The notes under the pieces are model-generated. The model saw only the letters and a list, made by a program, of their open reading frames with translations, was not told the DNA's origin and made no database searches. This document shows, in pieces, positions 27,236 to 35,662 of a stretch of 64,000 nucleotides of DNA. Source of the stretch: an uncultured Mobiluncus sp. (GTDB lineage Bacteria; Actinomycetota; Actinomycetes; Actinomycetales; Actinomycetaceae); the NCBI RefSeq assembly GCF_943914685.1, contig NZ_CALUCZ010000016.1, positions 4,740 to 68,739 on the forward strand, in the 5' to 3' direction. The position numbers and the translations under genes are program-made. Position 1 is the first letter of the stretch, and every line of letters begins with the position of its first letter.

Positions 27236-27763
27236 TCACTCTGTTGACGTGAAAGCGTCTCGGTCCAAAATCGCCAAAACGTGACCCACCACCGGTGTGA
27301 GAACCCCTAATGTATCACGCACGGCGCCCGGAGAACCGGGGGCACACACCACCAGCGCGGCTCCCGCTGCCCGCGAGGAAATCCCCACCACGGGACGGGA
27401 CAGCATACCCAGGGGGGTAGCCTGCCGGTTACGTTCCAAGAGCGCCGCTTCCACACCAGTCAAACGAGCCGCCACCAGGCCCTCAACAGCCTCGGGAGTG
27501 AGGTCACGCGGGCTAATTCCCGTCCCGCCCGTGGTAAAGACCAGCCGTGCGCCACGGCGACACGCCTCCGACACGGCCTTGTGAACGGAGTCCACCCCGT
27601 CAGGCACTACCACCGGTCCACTCACCGCAAATCCCAGGTCCGTCAGTAATTCCACCGCCAGCGGACCCGACCGATCCGGATTCACGCCCGCGGAAACAGA
27701 ATCGGAAACCGTGATGACGCAAGCCGGTGTCTGTGGCGGCAAAGACTGTTCGGCGTGGCTCAT
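27236..27763 (-). CDS. mog: MogA/MoaB family molybdopterin adenylyltransferase
   Basis: Adenylylates molybdopterin before molybdate insertion. I take the ATG at 27763, which overlaps the moaC stop (ATGA) and has GGAG upstream, giving 175 aa. The family motifs are intact: VITVSDSVSAGVNPDRSGP, FTTGGTGISPRDLTPEA and the C-terminal CAPGSPGAV. It is co-translated with moaC. A second, more divergent MoaB-like gene lies at 62310. Confidence 0.9.
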   Translation of the reverse strand: MSHAEQSLPPQTPACVITVSDSVSAGVNPDRSGPLAVELLTDLGFAVSGPVVVPDGVDSVHKAVSEACRRGARLVFTTGGTGISPRDLTPEAVEGLVAARLTGVEAALLERNRQATPLGMLSRPVVGISSRAAGAALVVCAPGSPGAVRDTLGVLTPVVGHVLAILDRDAFTSTE

Positions 27764-28242
27764 GATTCCCGCTCCCATGTCCCCGAACGCCCCCCGGATT
27801 TATAGGTCACGAAAGCCTCACGCAAGGTAATCTGGCGGTCCACCCCTTTCAGCATATCTACCAGCGCCAACGCCCCCACCGTGACCGCGGTCAGGGCCTC
27901 CATCTCTACCCCGGTACGCTCCACACACTTCACCGTGGAGCGCAAAATGACCTCGTCGCCCTCCTGGGTGATGTCCAGGGCTACGTAGTCGATTCCCAAG
28001 GGGTGGGCCAGCGGGAGCAGTTCCGGGGTGCGTTTCACGGCCTGAATCCCGGCGATGCGCGCCACCGCCAAGGCGTCTCCTTTCGGGACTCGATTGTCCC
28101 GCAAAGCAGCGGCTACCTGGGGCGATACGCTGACTATGGCTTGCGCCCGCGCTTCGCGCAACGTCTCACTTTTCGCTGACACGTCCACCATGCGGGCCTC
28201 GCCACGTTCGTTCAAGTGGTTCATGGGTAGGGTATTTTCCAT
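27760..28242 (-). CDS. moaC: Cyclic pyranopterin monophosphate synthase
   Basis: Acts with MoaA to turn GTP into cyclic pyranopterin monophosphate, the first step of molybdopterin synthesis. 160 aa. It has VDVSAKSETLREARA, the substrate-site segment KRTPELLPLAHPL, CVERTGVEMEALTAV and the catalytic lysine region DMLKGVDR. Start ATG 28242 (GTG 28245 is adjacent). It is divergent from tatB, with a 98-nt gap. Confidence 0.95.
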   Translation of the reverse strand: MENTLPMNHLNERGEARMVDVSAKSETLREARAQAIVSVSPQVAAALRDNRVPKGDALAVARIAGIQAVKRTPELLPLAHPLGIDYVALDITQEGDEVILRSTVKCVERTGVEMEALTAVTVGALALVDMLKGVDRQITLREAFVTYKSGGRSGTWERES

Positions 28243-28328
28243 CACAAGTCTTTCTGGGAACGTCCCCGTTTCGGCGCAAGTATTCTGAACTGACCCTTCT
28301 AATATATGCAGGAAATCGTTTCCCTTAC

Positions 28329-28334
28329 TAGAAT
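28329..28334 (+). promoter_or_regulatory. -10 box of tatB (leaderless start)
   Basis: TAGAAT followed by 6 nt and the GTG start of tatB, with no ribosome site. This is the clearest plus-strand example in the window of a leaderless start. Confidence 0.5.
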
Positions 28335-28340
28335 TGTCAG

Positions 28341-28778
28341 GTGGAATTTTTTGGAATCAGCGGTTCGGAGCTGCTGCTCATTTTGGTCGTGGGCGTCATC
28401 GTCATCGGCCCGAAGCACGCCGCCCAAGCTCTGCTATGGTTCAAAGGAGTGATTGAGTGGCTGCGGGCATGGTCCGCCCGTCTGCGCGAAGAAGCGAATT
28501 TCACCAAGTCCGGCCTCAACGTAGATTTAAAAAACTTTGATCCGCGCGAATACGACCCGCGCAAGATGATTAAAGACGCGGTGGCCGAAGAAATGCAGTT
28601 GTGGATGGAACAGGCCACCAGTATCGAGAAAGCCGCCACCCCGGGCCTTGTGCCGGAAAAAACCCCGGACAACCCCAAACCGTTGCTAGACCCTAAACCT
28701 GACGATTCCCCTGCTACCCCACAGGCCGAGCCTCCAGTCGCTCCTCCGGCCCCTCCCCGTCAAGAAAAGCCCGCTTAA
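28341..28778 (+). CDS. tatB: Twin-arginine translocase subunit TatB
   Basis: Part of the Tat receptor complex that exports folded proteins. 145 aa: a short N-terminal helix in the membrane (GISGSELLLILVVGVIVIGP), hinge and amphipathic helix, then a long proline-rich tail. The E in the TM start and GP hinge are typical. Start GTG 28341, set by the -10 box 6 nt upstream. It is first of tatB-tatA-tatC. The tail length favours TatB over TatA. Confidence 0.85.
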   Translation: MEFFGISGSELLLILVVGVIVIGPKHAAQALLWFKGVIEWLRAWSARLREEANFTKSGLNVDLKNFDPREYDPRKMIKDAVAEEMQLWMEQATSIEKAATPGLVPEKTPDNPKPLLDPKPDDSPATPQAEPPVAPPAPPRQEKPA

Positions 28779-28823
28779 GCTGATAAACTTGTGTTGATTT
28801 AGCCCTATGCAGAGGAGAGATTA

Positions 28824-29090
28824 ATGGTTCCGGCGCATGTGATGTTGTTCAGCGTAAGCCCCGTAGTGTGGATTACTGTCATCATTATTTTGGTCGTGGT
28901 TTTCGGCGCCTCGAAACTGCCGGAGATTGCTCGCAACGTGGGCAAATCCGCAAAAGTCCTGAAAGAAGAACTCAACGATTTGACCGAGGACACCAAGGCT
29001 GACGGCAAAGCTATCGAAGGTAAGGACGACGCTGCCGCCAACGATTCCTCGAAAACTGACCCGGCCTCAGGCAACGATGCCGCTAAGTAA
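28824..29090 (+). CDS. tatA: Twin-arginine translocase subunit TatA
   Basis: Pore-forming small Tat subunit, 88 aa: TM helix ~12-30 (VVWITVIIILVVVFGASKLPE), the FGASKLPEIARNVGKS amphipathic helix, then an acidic/alanine-rich tail. GAGGAGAG precedes the ATG. It lies between tatB and tatC. Confidence 0.93.
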   Translation: MVPAHVMLFSVSPVVWITVIIILVVVFGASKLPEIARNVGKSAKVLKEELNDLTEDTKADGKAIEGKDDAAANDSSKTDPASGNDAAK

Positions 29091-29098
29091 CCGCTCAA

Positions 29099-29866
29099 GT
29101 GCCCACTGAGAAACCCTCTGACCAGAATCGTGATGCCCGCTCTGAAGGCGTCATGACGGTGACCGCTCACCTCGCTGAGCTGCGAAAACGTATAATCTGG
29201 TCATTTGTGGGTATCACCCTAGCGGCGATTGGCGGCTGGTTCCTGTATGAAATCGCACTGGCGCACATCACCGCCCCCATGAAAGACGTCGCCGGAGCCA
29301 ACCTGAACTTCCAAACCATCGGCGCGGCCTTTGACCTGAAAATTCGCGTGTCCCTGTGGTTGGGGGTGCTGATTGCTTCGCCGTGGTGGATTTTTCAGAT
29401 TATGGCTTTCATCTGGCCCGGTCTGCGCCGGCGGGAACGTTTGTGGTTGCTGATTTTTGGCGTGGCCGGAGTCATTTTGTTCGCTGCCGGCGCAGTTTTC
29501 GGCGACTGGACCGCGCCGCGGGCCGTATCGATTTTGTCCTCATTTACACCCCCGGATTCGGCGATGCTGCTGCAGGCCGATGCCTACATCAAGTTCTATA
29601 TTCGCCTGGTGTTAGCATTCGGGATTTCTTTCTTGATTCCCGAAATTTTGGTCATGCTGAATTTCCTGGGGGTGCTCAGCGCCCGCACCATGTTAAAAGG
29701 CTGGCGCTGGGCGACGATGGTGGCGTTTATTTTCTCAGCTATCGCCAACCCGCTACCAACCCCGTGGCCCGTCATTTTGCAAGCCTCCGCCTTGCTGGCA
29801 CTGTACTTCCTGGCGGTCGGCATCGCGGCACTCCACGATTGGCGCCGAAACCGGAAGCAACCTTAA
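29099..29866 (+). CDS. tatC: Twin-arginine translocase subunit TatC
   Basis: Polytopic Tat receptor that recognises RR signal peptides. About 255 aa with six hydrophobic segments. The N-terminal HLAELRKRIIWS is the conserved TatC opening. GTG 29099 has no ribosome site; ATG 29153, with AAGG 5 nt upstream and directly before the conserved block, is the likelier start. The Tat genes sit among molybdoenzyme genes, but Tat serves many substrates. Confidence 0.94.
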   Translation: MPTEKPSDQNRDARSEGVMTVTAHLAELRKRIIWSFVGITLAAIGGWFLYEIALAHITAPMKDVAGANLNFQTIGAAFDLKIRVSLWLGVLIASPWWIFQIMAFIWPGLRRRERLWLLIFGVAGVILFAAGAVFGDWTAPRAVSILSSFTPPDSAMLLQADAYIKFYIRLVLAFGISFLIPEILVMLNFLGVLSARTMLKGWRWATMVAFIFSAIANPLPTPWPVILQASALLALYFLAVGIAALHDWRRNRKQP

Positions 29867-29895
29867 CCCCGGCAACTTTCAAAACCGCGCTGAGG

Positions 29896-31152
29896 TCAGA
29901 TTTCGAGGACTTTCACAATCGACCACGGCGCCACAGTCTCGACATCTCGGTCTATCAGCATCAAAGCGTTCGCTTTATGCAGCGAGGCCACTAGGTGTGA
30001 CTTCGATCCCAAGGGGTGGGTGCGCTGAACCGTGGGGGTTTGTCCCGGCTGTCCCGGCGTCAACCGGACAGGCACGACTTGGACTTTACCCCGCGGAGAA
30101 GTCCACTCCTCCACCACGGTCGCTTCCCGGCACTCGTGCGTCCGCTGTGGGTCACGCCCGCCAAGCTTAGCCAGCACCGGTAGCGCAAACAGATGCCACG
30201 AGACGAAAACTGAAACCGGGTTTCCCGGCAGGGTCAGCACCGGAACCCGACGTCCCCCGCTCGCCGGCACGAAACCGTAACCTTGAGGTTTACCCGGCTG
30301 CAGGGCGACTCGTGCGAAATGGAACCCCCAGTCGCTAACGCCCTGTTTCACCACCTCATAAGCACCGGCCGAAACTCCACCCGAAGTGATGACCAAGTCG
30401 CTCATGTCCGCCACCCGGCGCAGCGTTTCTTGGAACTTTGCCACGTCGTCGCCACATTGACCCGCGAAACTGACCTCCGCCTGGGCCACTCGTGCTAGGG
30501 CAGCTGCCAGAGACGAGTTTGAATCCGGAATCATCGACCCCTCCAGCGATGCCCCCGCTCCCGCCAGCTCGGAACCGGTGGCGATAATTCCCACCCGGAC
30601 CCGCGGAAACGCCGTCACTGTCGCGTAGCCCCCCGAGATTGCCGAAGCAATCGCCCCCGGACTCATGACCTCTCCAGCAGCCAAAACTTCGGAGCCGGCC
30701 GGCAGGTCTTCACCCATCTGACGCACATTCGCCCCGGGCCGGGGAACACGATGAATAGTGACCGTTTCCGGCAGCTCAACAGGACCGGGCTTTTGATCCG
30801 TGTCCTCCACTTTCACCACGGTGTCTGCGCCCGCGGGCATTTTCGCGCCGGTCATAATCCGCCACGCCTGACCCGGTTGGCACTCGGCGCTCGGATCCGT
30901 GCCCGCCGGAATATCGCCCACCACCGGCAACGTTACGGAACCACCAACCGGTAGCACCGCGCTTGTGAAAGCAAATCCGTCCATCGCCGAGTTCGTAAAG
31001 GGCGGCACCGCCAGACGCGAAATGACCGGTTCGGCCAGGGTCAATCCCAAAGTGTCGCCCACCGGGAGCTCCCGCGGGGCCAGTGGGGTGATTTCGGCCA
31101 AGAGATGCGCCAAAAATTCCTGGTAATCAAGCAGTGTTTCTGTTTCGCTCAC
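29896..31152 (-). CDS. moeA: Molybdopterin molybdotransferase
   Basis: Inserts molybdate into adenylylated molybdopterin. 418 aa. It has the N-terminal VSRLAVPPFTNSAMDGFAF motif, the RIMTGAKMPAGADTVVKVED loop, the MoeA nucleotide-fold motif ITSGGVSAGAYEVVK and PGKPQGYGF, LPGNPVSVF. GTG 31152 overlaps the moaE-moeB stop by 4 nt; last gene of moaA-moaD-moaE/moeB-moeA. Confidence 0.95.
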   Translation of the reverse strand: MSETETLLDYQEFLAHLLAEITPLAPRELPVGDTLGLTLAEPVISRLAVPPFTNSAMDGFAFTSAVLPVGGSVTLPVVGDIPAGTDPSAECQPGQAWRIMTGAKMPAGADTVVKVEDTDQKPGPVELPETVTIHRVPRPGANVRQMGEDLPAGSEVLAAGEVMSPGAIASAISGGYATVTAFPRVRVGIIATGSELAGAGASLEGSMIPDSNSSLAAALARVAQAEVSFAGQCGDDVAKFQETLRRVADMSDLVITSGGVSAGAYEVVKQGVSDWGFHFARVALQPGKPQGYGFVPASGGRRVPVLTLPGNPVSVFVSWHLFALPVLAKLGGRDPQRTHECREATVVEEWTSPRGKVQVVPVRLTPGQPGQTPTVQRTHPLGSKSHLVASLHKANALMLIDRDVETVAPWSIVKVLEI

Positions 31153-32378
31153 GATTGTTCTCCTTTGAGTTCACCAGTCTTGCCGGATAGTGTTTCGTAA
31201 CAGTTTGAGTTTTGGGATTGGGCGGCGCGCGCCGAATAATCCACCACGTTCCATTTGCCAATCCGGGCGTCCCCAATGACCAGGCGTCCGATGAGGGGTT
31301 CGCCCCAGCCGGAAACCATCTTCAGCACCTCGGTAGCCATCAGCGATCCGGCTTGCCCGCAAACTGGGCCGAGAATCCCCGCGGTGGTGGAGTCCGGGGT
31401 ACTTGCGGGCGGGGGCGGAGTCGGATAAAGCGTGCGTAAACATGTCCCGACCTCCGGGGAAAACACGCTGACCTCGAAGTTTGCCCCGACCGCGGAACCC
31501 CAAACCAGGGGTCGCGCCAACTTCGCGCAGGTGTCTGAAATCAGGTATTTCGAGGCAAACGTGTCGGTGGCGTCCACCACTAGGTCGTATTGAGCGATGA
31601 TTGCGGCGGCGTTCTGAGGATCCAGAGGTGGTTCCTCGCTGATATTCACCTCGGGGTTTAGCGCTCGGACGGTGGCGGCGGCAGAAGCGGTTTTTGGCTC
31701 GCCTTGGCGGTTAAACGGGTGAATGACTTGGCGGCCCAAGTTGCTCAGGCTCACCGTGTCGCCATCGGCGATTCCCAAGGTTCCCCCCGCCGCGGACAGG
31801 CCGACCCCAGCGGCGGCAAGGTACGCGATAATGGGCGAGCCCAGCCCGCCAGCGCCTACCACCAGGACTTTTGCACTCGAAACGCGCTCCTGACCGGACG
31901 CCCCAAACCCCGGAATCGCACTGTGGGCTGCATAGCGGCTGCGAGGCTGGAGGTCTGCGTCGAGGTTTGACCAGGCGGCATCGCCCTCGGAAAAAACCTG
32001 TTTCTTCCAGATCGGCACCCGGTCCTTGACGGCATCGACCAGCCAGGACACCGTAGAAAAGGCAGCTTGCCGATGGGCGGCAGAGACTCCGACCAAAATC
32101 GCGACCTCACCGACCGACAGATGCCCCACCCGATGGCGCACTGCAATCTCCTGTACGCCGGGAATCGTGCTGGCCTCACCAGCAATCTGTTCCAGTTCGC
32201 GGGCGGCGTCCGGGTGAGCGCTATAGGTGATGGCCTCCACTCCACGCCCCTGGTCATGGTTGCGCACGCGGCCGATGAACACAAGCTGGCACCCGGCTTC
32301 GGGCGCGGTGAACCCCGCCTCAAACCGCGCCGGATCCAAAGGCTCATCGGTCAGGTCCGCTTGCAGTATGGTTGCCAA
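31149..32378 (-). CDS. Fused molybdopterin synthase large subunit (MoaE) and MoeB/ThiF adenylyltransferase
   Basis: One 409-aa reading frame joins two activities. Residues ~1-140 are MoaE: FIGRVRNHDQGRGVEAITYS, VRHRVGHLSVGEVAILVGVS and the catalytic-lysine region VKDRVPIWKKQVFSEGD. Residues ~145-395 are a MoeB/ThiF E1-like domain. It has RYAAHSAIPGFG, the ATP-binding VLVVGAGGLGSPIIAYLAAAG, LSNLGRQVIH, DLVVDATDTFASKY and GPVCGQAGSLMATEVLK. MoeB activates the MoaD C-terminus that feeds sulfur to MoaE. The start is TTG 32378, with AGGAG 6 nt before. The CxxC zinc pairs of classic MoeB are not obvious. Confidence 0.9.
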   Translation of the reverse strand: MATILQADLTDEPLDPARFEAGFTAPEAGCQLVFIGRVRNHDQGRGVEAITYSAHPDAARELEQIAGEASTIPGVQEIAVRHRVGHLSVGEVAILVGVSAAHRQAAFSTVSWLVDAVKDRVPIWKKQVFSEGDAAWSNLDADLQPRSRYAAHSAIPGFGASGQERVSSAKVLVVGAGGLGSPIIAYLAAAGVGLSAAGGTLGIADGDTVSLSNLGRQVIHPFNRQGEPKTASAAATVRALNPEVNISEEPPLDPQNAAAIIAQYDLVVDATDTFASKYLISDTCAKLARPLVWGSAVGANFEVSVFSPEVGTCLRTLYPTPPPPASTPDSTTAGILGPVCGQAGSLMATEVLKMVSGWGEPLIGRLVIGDARIGKWNVVDYSARAAQSQNSNCYETLSGKTGELKGEQS

Positions 32379-32433
32379 AAATGCTCCTAAATTAGTTCCA
32401 AAAATTAATTCGAAAACTACGCGTGGATGTTAA

Positions 32434-32718
32434 CTAGCCACCTGCGAATGGCGGTAAAACATCGATGGTGAGGTCGGTGAGGTCGTCGAGGTCCGCGAGG
32501 CGTTTCTCGCCCGGTTCGCGCAGACCACCGACTAGGTATGACGAAAACGTAAGCACCCGATTTAACTCAGAACTGCGTCCCCCCGCCTGCGCCGCCGCAT
32601 CAGCCACGCTCAAGTCCCGTGCCACCTGCACCGTCGCGGCATCGGTACCCGCCGCTTCCGCAGCCGCCGCGAAAAACCGCACTTGCACGCCGACCGTGTT
32701 ACCGCCACTATCACGCAT
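32434..32718 (-). CDS. moaD: Molybdopterin synthase sulfur carrier subunit (MoaD)
   Basis: Ubiquitin-like sulfur carrier, 94 aa. It has the VRFFAAAAEAAGTDAATVQV opening, a LPPFAGG ending and the C-terminal Gly-Gly needed for adenylylation and thiocarboxylation. It begins 2 nt after the moaA stop. MoeB and MoaE partners are encoded by the next (fused) gene. Confidence 0.92.
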   Translation of the reverse strand: MRDSGGNTVGVQVRFFAAAAEAAGTDAATVQVARDLSVADAAAQAGGRSSELNRVLTFSSYLVGGLREPGEKRLADLDDLTDLTIDVLPPFAGG

Positions 32719-32720
32719 CT

Positions 32721-33809
32721 TTACCCCCCAATCTGAGCCATCGAAATCGTGGGAGATTGAAAATCACGCTGCCCCAAGCCGTGCCCGGCGGGTTTTTCCT
32801 GAGTCACGCCGACCCACGCTTGTGCCAGCTCATCATCACTAGCACCGCCACGCAACATCGCCCCCAAGTCACAACTCAAGTTAGAGAACAGGCAGGGGCG
32901 CACCAGTCCGGTCGGGGAGAGCCGGGTTCGGTTGCAGTTGGCGCAGAAAGGCGCGGATACCGAAGAAATCAACCCCATCGTCCCCAGGAGTTTTGTGCCC
33001 GCTAGGTTAAACACCTGAAAACGGGTCGCCGGGGCGTGAATGTCGATGTTGTCCCGCACCGGAGACAGGCGAAATTCGCGTTCCAAAACCGGGCGCAGTT
33101 TAGAAAAATCCAGTTGTTCAGCGGAGCCGACCCGGACCGTGTGCGGGCCAAAAGGCATGTACTCTATGGCGCGCCACTCGATACCCCGCTCCAGACAAAA
33201 CCGCAGCAAATCCGGAGCCTCACGCAGACTGGCCTCGTCCAACATCACCGTGTTCAGTTTCACCGGCTGAAAACCTGCGGAGAGCGCAGCGGCAATACCC
33301 TCCAAAGCCGAGGCGAGTTCATCGCGCCCGGTGATTTCGGCAAAACGGGCAGGGTCGAGGGTGTCTAGGGAAACGTTGATGCGCTGAACTCCCGCCGCCC
33401 GCAACGCCGGAGCCAGCGGTGCTAAACTGCGAGCATTCGTGGTGAGAGCCACCTGGGGGTCACGCCCCGCGGCCACAAACGTTTGGGAAATCCCCGCCGC
33501 TATCTCTAACAAATCCGGCCGCAACAGGGGCTCCCCACCGGTCAGACGAACCTGGGTGATCCCCAGGCGGTGAATCGCTATCCCGGCCAAACGCAAGATT
33601 TCCGAGGAGTCCAACAGTTCCCGACGCGCAACCCACTTGACGCCCTCGCGCGGTAAGCAATATGAACAGCGCAAATCGCAGCGATCGGTTACGGACAGGC
33701 GCAAGTCGGTCGCCGTCCTGCCCCAGCTGTCCCGCAGCGGCATCGCCCAGGCAGACGCAAGTGGAGACGCCTGTCCCACACGATTGCCTCGTGTCAGCGT
33801 CTCAGTCAA
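32721..33809 (-). CDS. moaA: GTP 3',8-cyclase (radical SAM, MoaA)
   Basis: Radical SAM enzyme opening molybdopterin synthesis from GTP. 362 aa. It has the N-terminal [4Fe-4S] motif CDLRCSYC (near residue 43), VRLTGGEPLLRPDL, and a C-terminal second cluster CANCNRTRLSPTGLVRPCLF. The protein ends in Gly-Gly, as active MoaA does. The start is TTG 33809 behind GAGGAAG; a later start is possible because the first ~25 residues are not conserved. It heads the moa-moe operon. Confidence 0.94.
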   Translation of the reverse strand: MTETLTRGNRVGQASPLASAWAMPLRDSWGRTATDLRLSVTDRCDLRCSYCLPREGVKWVARRELLDSSEILRLAGIAIHRLGITQVRLTGGEPLLRPDLLEIAAGISQTFVAAGRDPQVALTTNARSLAPLAPALRAAGVQRINVSLDTLDPARFAEITGRDELASALEGIAAALSAGFQPVKLNTVMLDEASLREAPDLLRFCLERGIEWRAIEYMPFGPHTVRVGSAEQLDFSKLRPVLEREFRLSPVRDNIDIHAPATRFQVFNLAGTKLLGTMGLISSVSAPFCANCNRTRLSPTGLVRPCLFSNLSCDLGAMLRGGASDDELAQAWVGVTQEKPAGHGLGQRDFQSPTISMAQIGG

Positions 33810-33932
33810 ACCTACCTACTTCCTCAGCGATTGGTATATCCCGCCATTCTATCGTGTCTCAATTATTATTCCAGTTCACTAGGCATTTGTGGTTCGCTCT
33901 CGCCTGATGTTGCCTTTCCATTATGCTAATGG

Positions 33933-33960
33933 AGTGAGCCCGCCGGCTCACTTAATTTTT
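33933..33960 (+). terminator. Intrinsic-terminator-like hairpin in the leader of the DUF6457 gene
   Basis: AGTGAGCC (33933-33940), loop CGCC, GGCTCACT (33945-33952), then TAATTTTT: a perfect 8-bp GC-rich stem with a T-run in plus orientation. No plus-strand gene lies upstream, so it does not end a gene. A TATGCT (-10 like) ends 6 nt before the stem. It may be a conditional terminator in the leader of the gene at 33985. Confidence 0.55.
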
Positions 33961-33984
33961 GACCACATTCACCGAGGAGCAGAC

Positions 33985-34263
33985 ATGGCAGCAGAACATC
34001 GCAAAGACGATCCGGAAAAAATGGCGAAAATGGCGGCGTGGCTGCAAGCCGTCAGCCGGGAACTCCAGCTGCCCGAACAGACTATTGCCCCCGTCCAGGA
34101 GGAACTGTTGGACCTCATCAGCGAAGTCGCACACGGGCCGTCCCGCCCGGGCGCTCCTCTCACGGCTTTCCTGGTCGGGTTTGCCGCGGGCGGGGATATT
34201 CAGCAGGCGACCGCGAATGTGGCAAAACTTCGCGCCCTAGCCGCGCAGTATCCCACGAACTGA
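33985..34263 (+). CDS. DUF6457 domain protein (molybdopterin-cluster associated)
   Basis: 92 aa, soluble, mostly helical. DPEKMAKMAAWLQAVSRELQL and the ending AAGGDIQQATANVAKLRALA are typical of small actinobacterial proteins annotated DUF6457, often found next to molybdenum cofactor genes. Function unknown. The ATG at 33985 is fixed by GAGGAG 5 nt before. Transcribed away from moaA, towards the mod genes. Confidence 0.75.
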   Translation: MAAEHRKDDPEKMAKMAAWLQAVSRELQLPEQTIAPVQEELLDLISEVAHGPSRPGAPLTAFLVGFAAGGDIQQATANVAKLRALAAQYPTN

Positions 34264-34359
34264 GGTGCGGCTCACGCCGCGAACGCCACGGACACCCATT
34301 CCGCAAAAGCCGGTCAAATTCGAGAAAATAACCGCAGAAATTAAGATAAGGTGACAGGT

Positions 34360-34755
34360 ATGTCTCAATTACGGATTAAGGATGCAGCAAATTTGCTGGG
34401 TGTCAGTGATGATACGCTACGCCGCTGGATTGATGCCGGGCAGCTCAGCGCCGGAACCGACAGCGCGGGACGTAAAGTCGTGGACGGGGCCGAACTGGCG
34501 AAACTAGCTCAAGACAAAGCCAAAGATTTTGGTGACGCGGATTCCCCGGGCTTCATTTCAGCCCGCAACCATTTCCGCGGCTTGGTCACCAAAGTCGTTT
34601 CCGACACAGTCATGAGCCAGGTAGAAATGCAATGCGGCCCTTTCCGCGTGGTGTCCCTCATCTCCACCGAATCGGTGAAAGAGCTCGGACTGGTGCCCGG
34701 CACGGTCGCCACCGCCCGGGTCAAAGCCACGAACGTCGTAGTTGATGCATCTTAG
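34360..34755 (+). CDS. Helix-turn-helix plus molybdenum-pterin-binding (Mop/TOBE) regulator
   Basis: 131 aa. Residues ~1-60 form an excisionase/MerR-like HTH (LRIKDAANLLGVSDDTLRRW). Residues ~68-130 form a Mop (TOBE) domain that would bind molybdate (SARNHFRGLVTKVVSDTVMS, VVSLISTESVKELGL). The start is ATG 34360, with AAGGTGA 5 nt upstream. It lies 88 nt before modA in the same direction. Likely a molybdate-sensing regulator of modABC, filling the place of ModE (inference). Confidence 0.88.
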   Translation: MSQLRIKDAANLLGVSDDTLRRWIDAGQLSAGTDSAGRKVVDGAELAKLAQDKAKDFGDADSPGFISARNHFRGLVTKVVSDTVMSQVEMQCGPFRVVSLISTESVKELGLVPGTVATARVKATNVVVDAS

Positions 34756-34843
34756 GGAAAACCTAACGACACCCTAGTGCTGCCCCAATAGAACGGTCGG
34801 CAACGGAAAACCGCTGACCTGGCTTCTAAGATAAGGAAAACTC

Positions 34844-35653
34844 ATGAAAACACTCGCGCGTCTCGGCGCAGGCTTAGCCATCTTTGCCCTGGCCGCCACC
34901 GGCCTCACCGCTTGTGCACCGGACAACGCCAACACCGCGAACTCAGAACCGAGCAAAACCGCTGAAGCCAAGACTATTCAAGTATTTGCCGCCGCCTCTC
35001 TCAAGGCGAGTTTCTCGGAGCTGGGCGAATCTTTCCAGACGGAAAACCCCAACATTGCCGTAAAGTTCAACTTTGACGGTTCCTCCTCCCTGTTTGATCA
35101 GATGCAAGGCGGCGCCAAAGCAGACGTGTTCGCCTCCGCTGACGAAAAGAACATGAAGAAAGCCACCGACGCGGGTCTGAACGCCGGCGAACCGAGCACT
35201 TTTGTGAACAATACCCTGACCTTGGCAGTACCGAAAGGTAACCCGGCCGGGGTCACCGGTCTGGACGACTCCCTCACCGGCAAGAAGCTGGTCATTTGTG
35301 CCGAGGGGGTTCCCTGCGGCAACGCCTATCGTGACTTGGCGCAAAAGGTCGGTTTCACCGGTAAGGCTGTGTCCGAAGAGACTTCGGTCAAGGACGTGAT
35401 GGGCAAGGTCGTCAGCGGTGAAGCTGACGCAGGCGTGGTGTACCAGACTGACGCGCTGGTGGAAAAGGACGCGGTGGACACCATCGATATCCCCGGCTCT
35501 GACACCGTGGTCAACGCCTACCCGATTGTGGTCACCAAGATGGCTGCCGACAACGGCAACGACGCGGCCGCAAAAGCGTTCGTCGACTACGTGTTGTCCG
35601 ATGCGGCGCAAGAGGTCTTTGCCAAGTACGGGTTCATGAGTCCCGCTAAGTAA
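34844..35653 (+). CDS. modA: Molybdate-binding lipoprotein
   Basis: Extracellular binding protein of the molybdate ABC importer. 269 aa with a lipoprotein signal (lipobox GLTAC, Cys ~24). The ModA signatures are IQVFAAASLKASFSELG, FNFDGSSSLFDQMQGGAKADVFASAD, the GEADAGVVYQTDA segment and a VLSDAAQEVFAKYGF ending. First of modA-modB-modC. Confidence 0.95.
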   Translation: MKTLARLGAGLAIFALAATGLTACAPDNANTANSEPSKTAEAKTIQVFAAASLKASFSELGESFQTENPNIAVKFNFDGSSSLFDQMQGGAKADVFASADEKNMKKATDAGLNAGEPSTFVNNTLTLAVPKGNPAGVTGLDDSLTGKKLVICAEGVPCGNAYRDLAQKVGFTGKAVSEETSVKDVMGKVVSGEADAGVVYQTDALVEKDAVDTIDIPGSDTVVNAYPIVVTKMAADNGNDAAAKAFVDYVLSDAAQEVFAKYGFMSPAK

Positions 35654-35662
35654 AGGTTCGCG

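Noticed and set aside
34266..34279. GCGGC/GCCGC hairpin after the DUF6457 gene
   Set aside because: Only 5 bp and no T-run; too weak to call a terminator.
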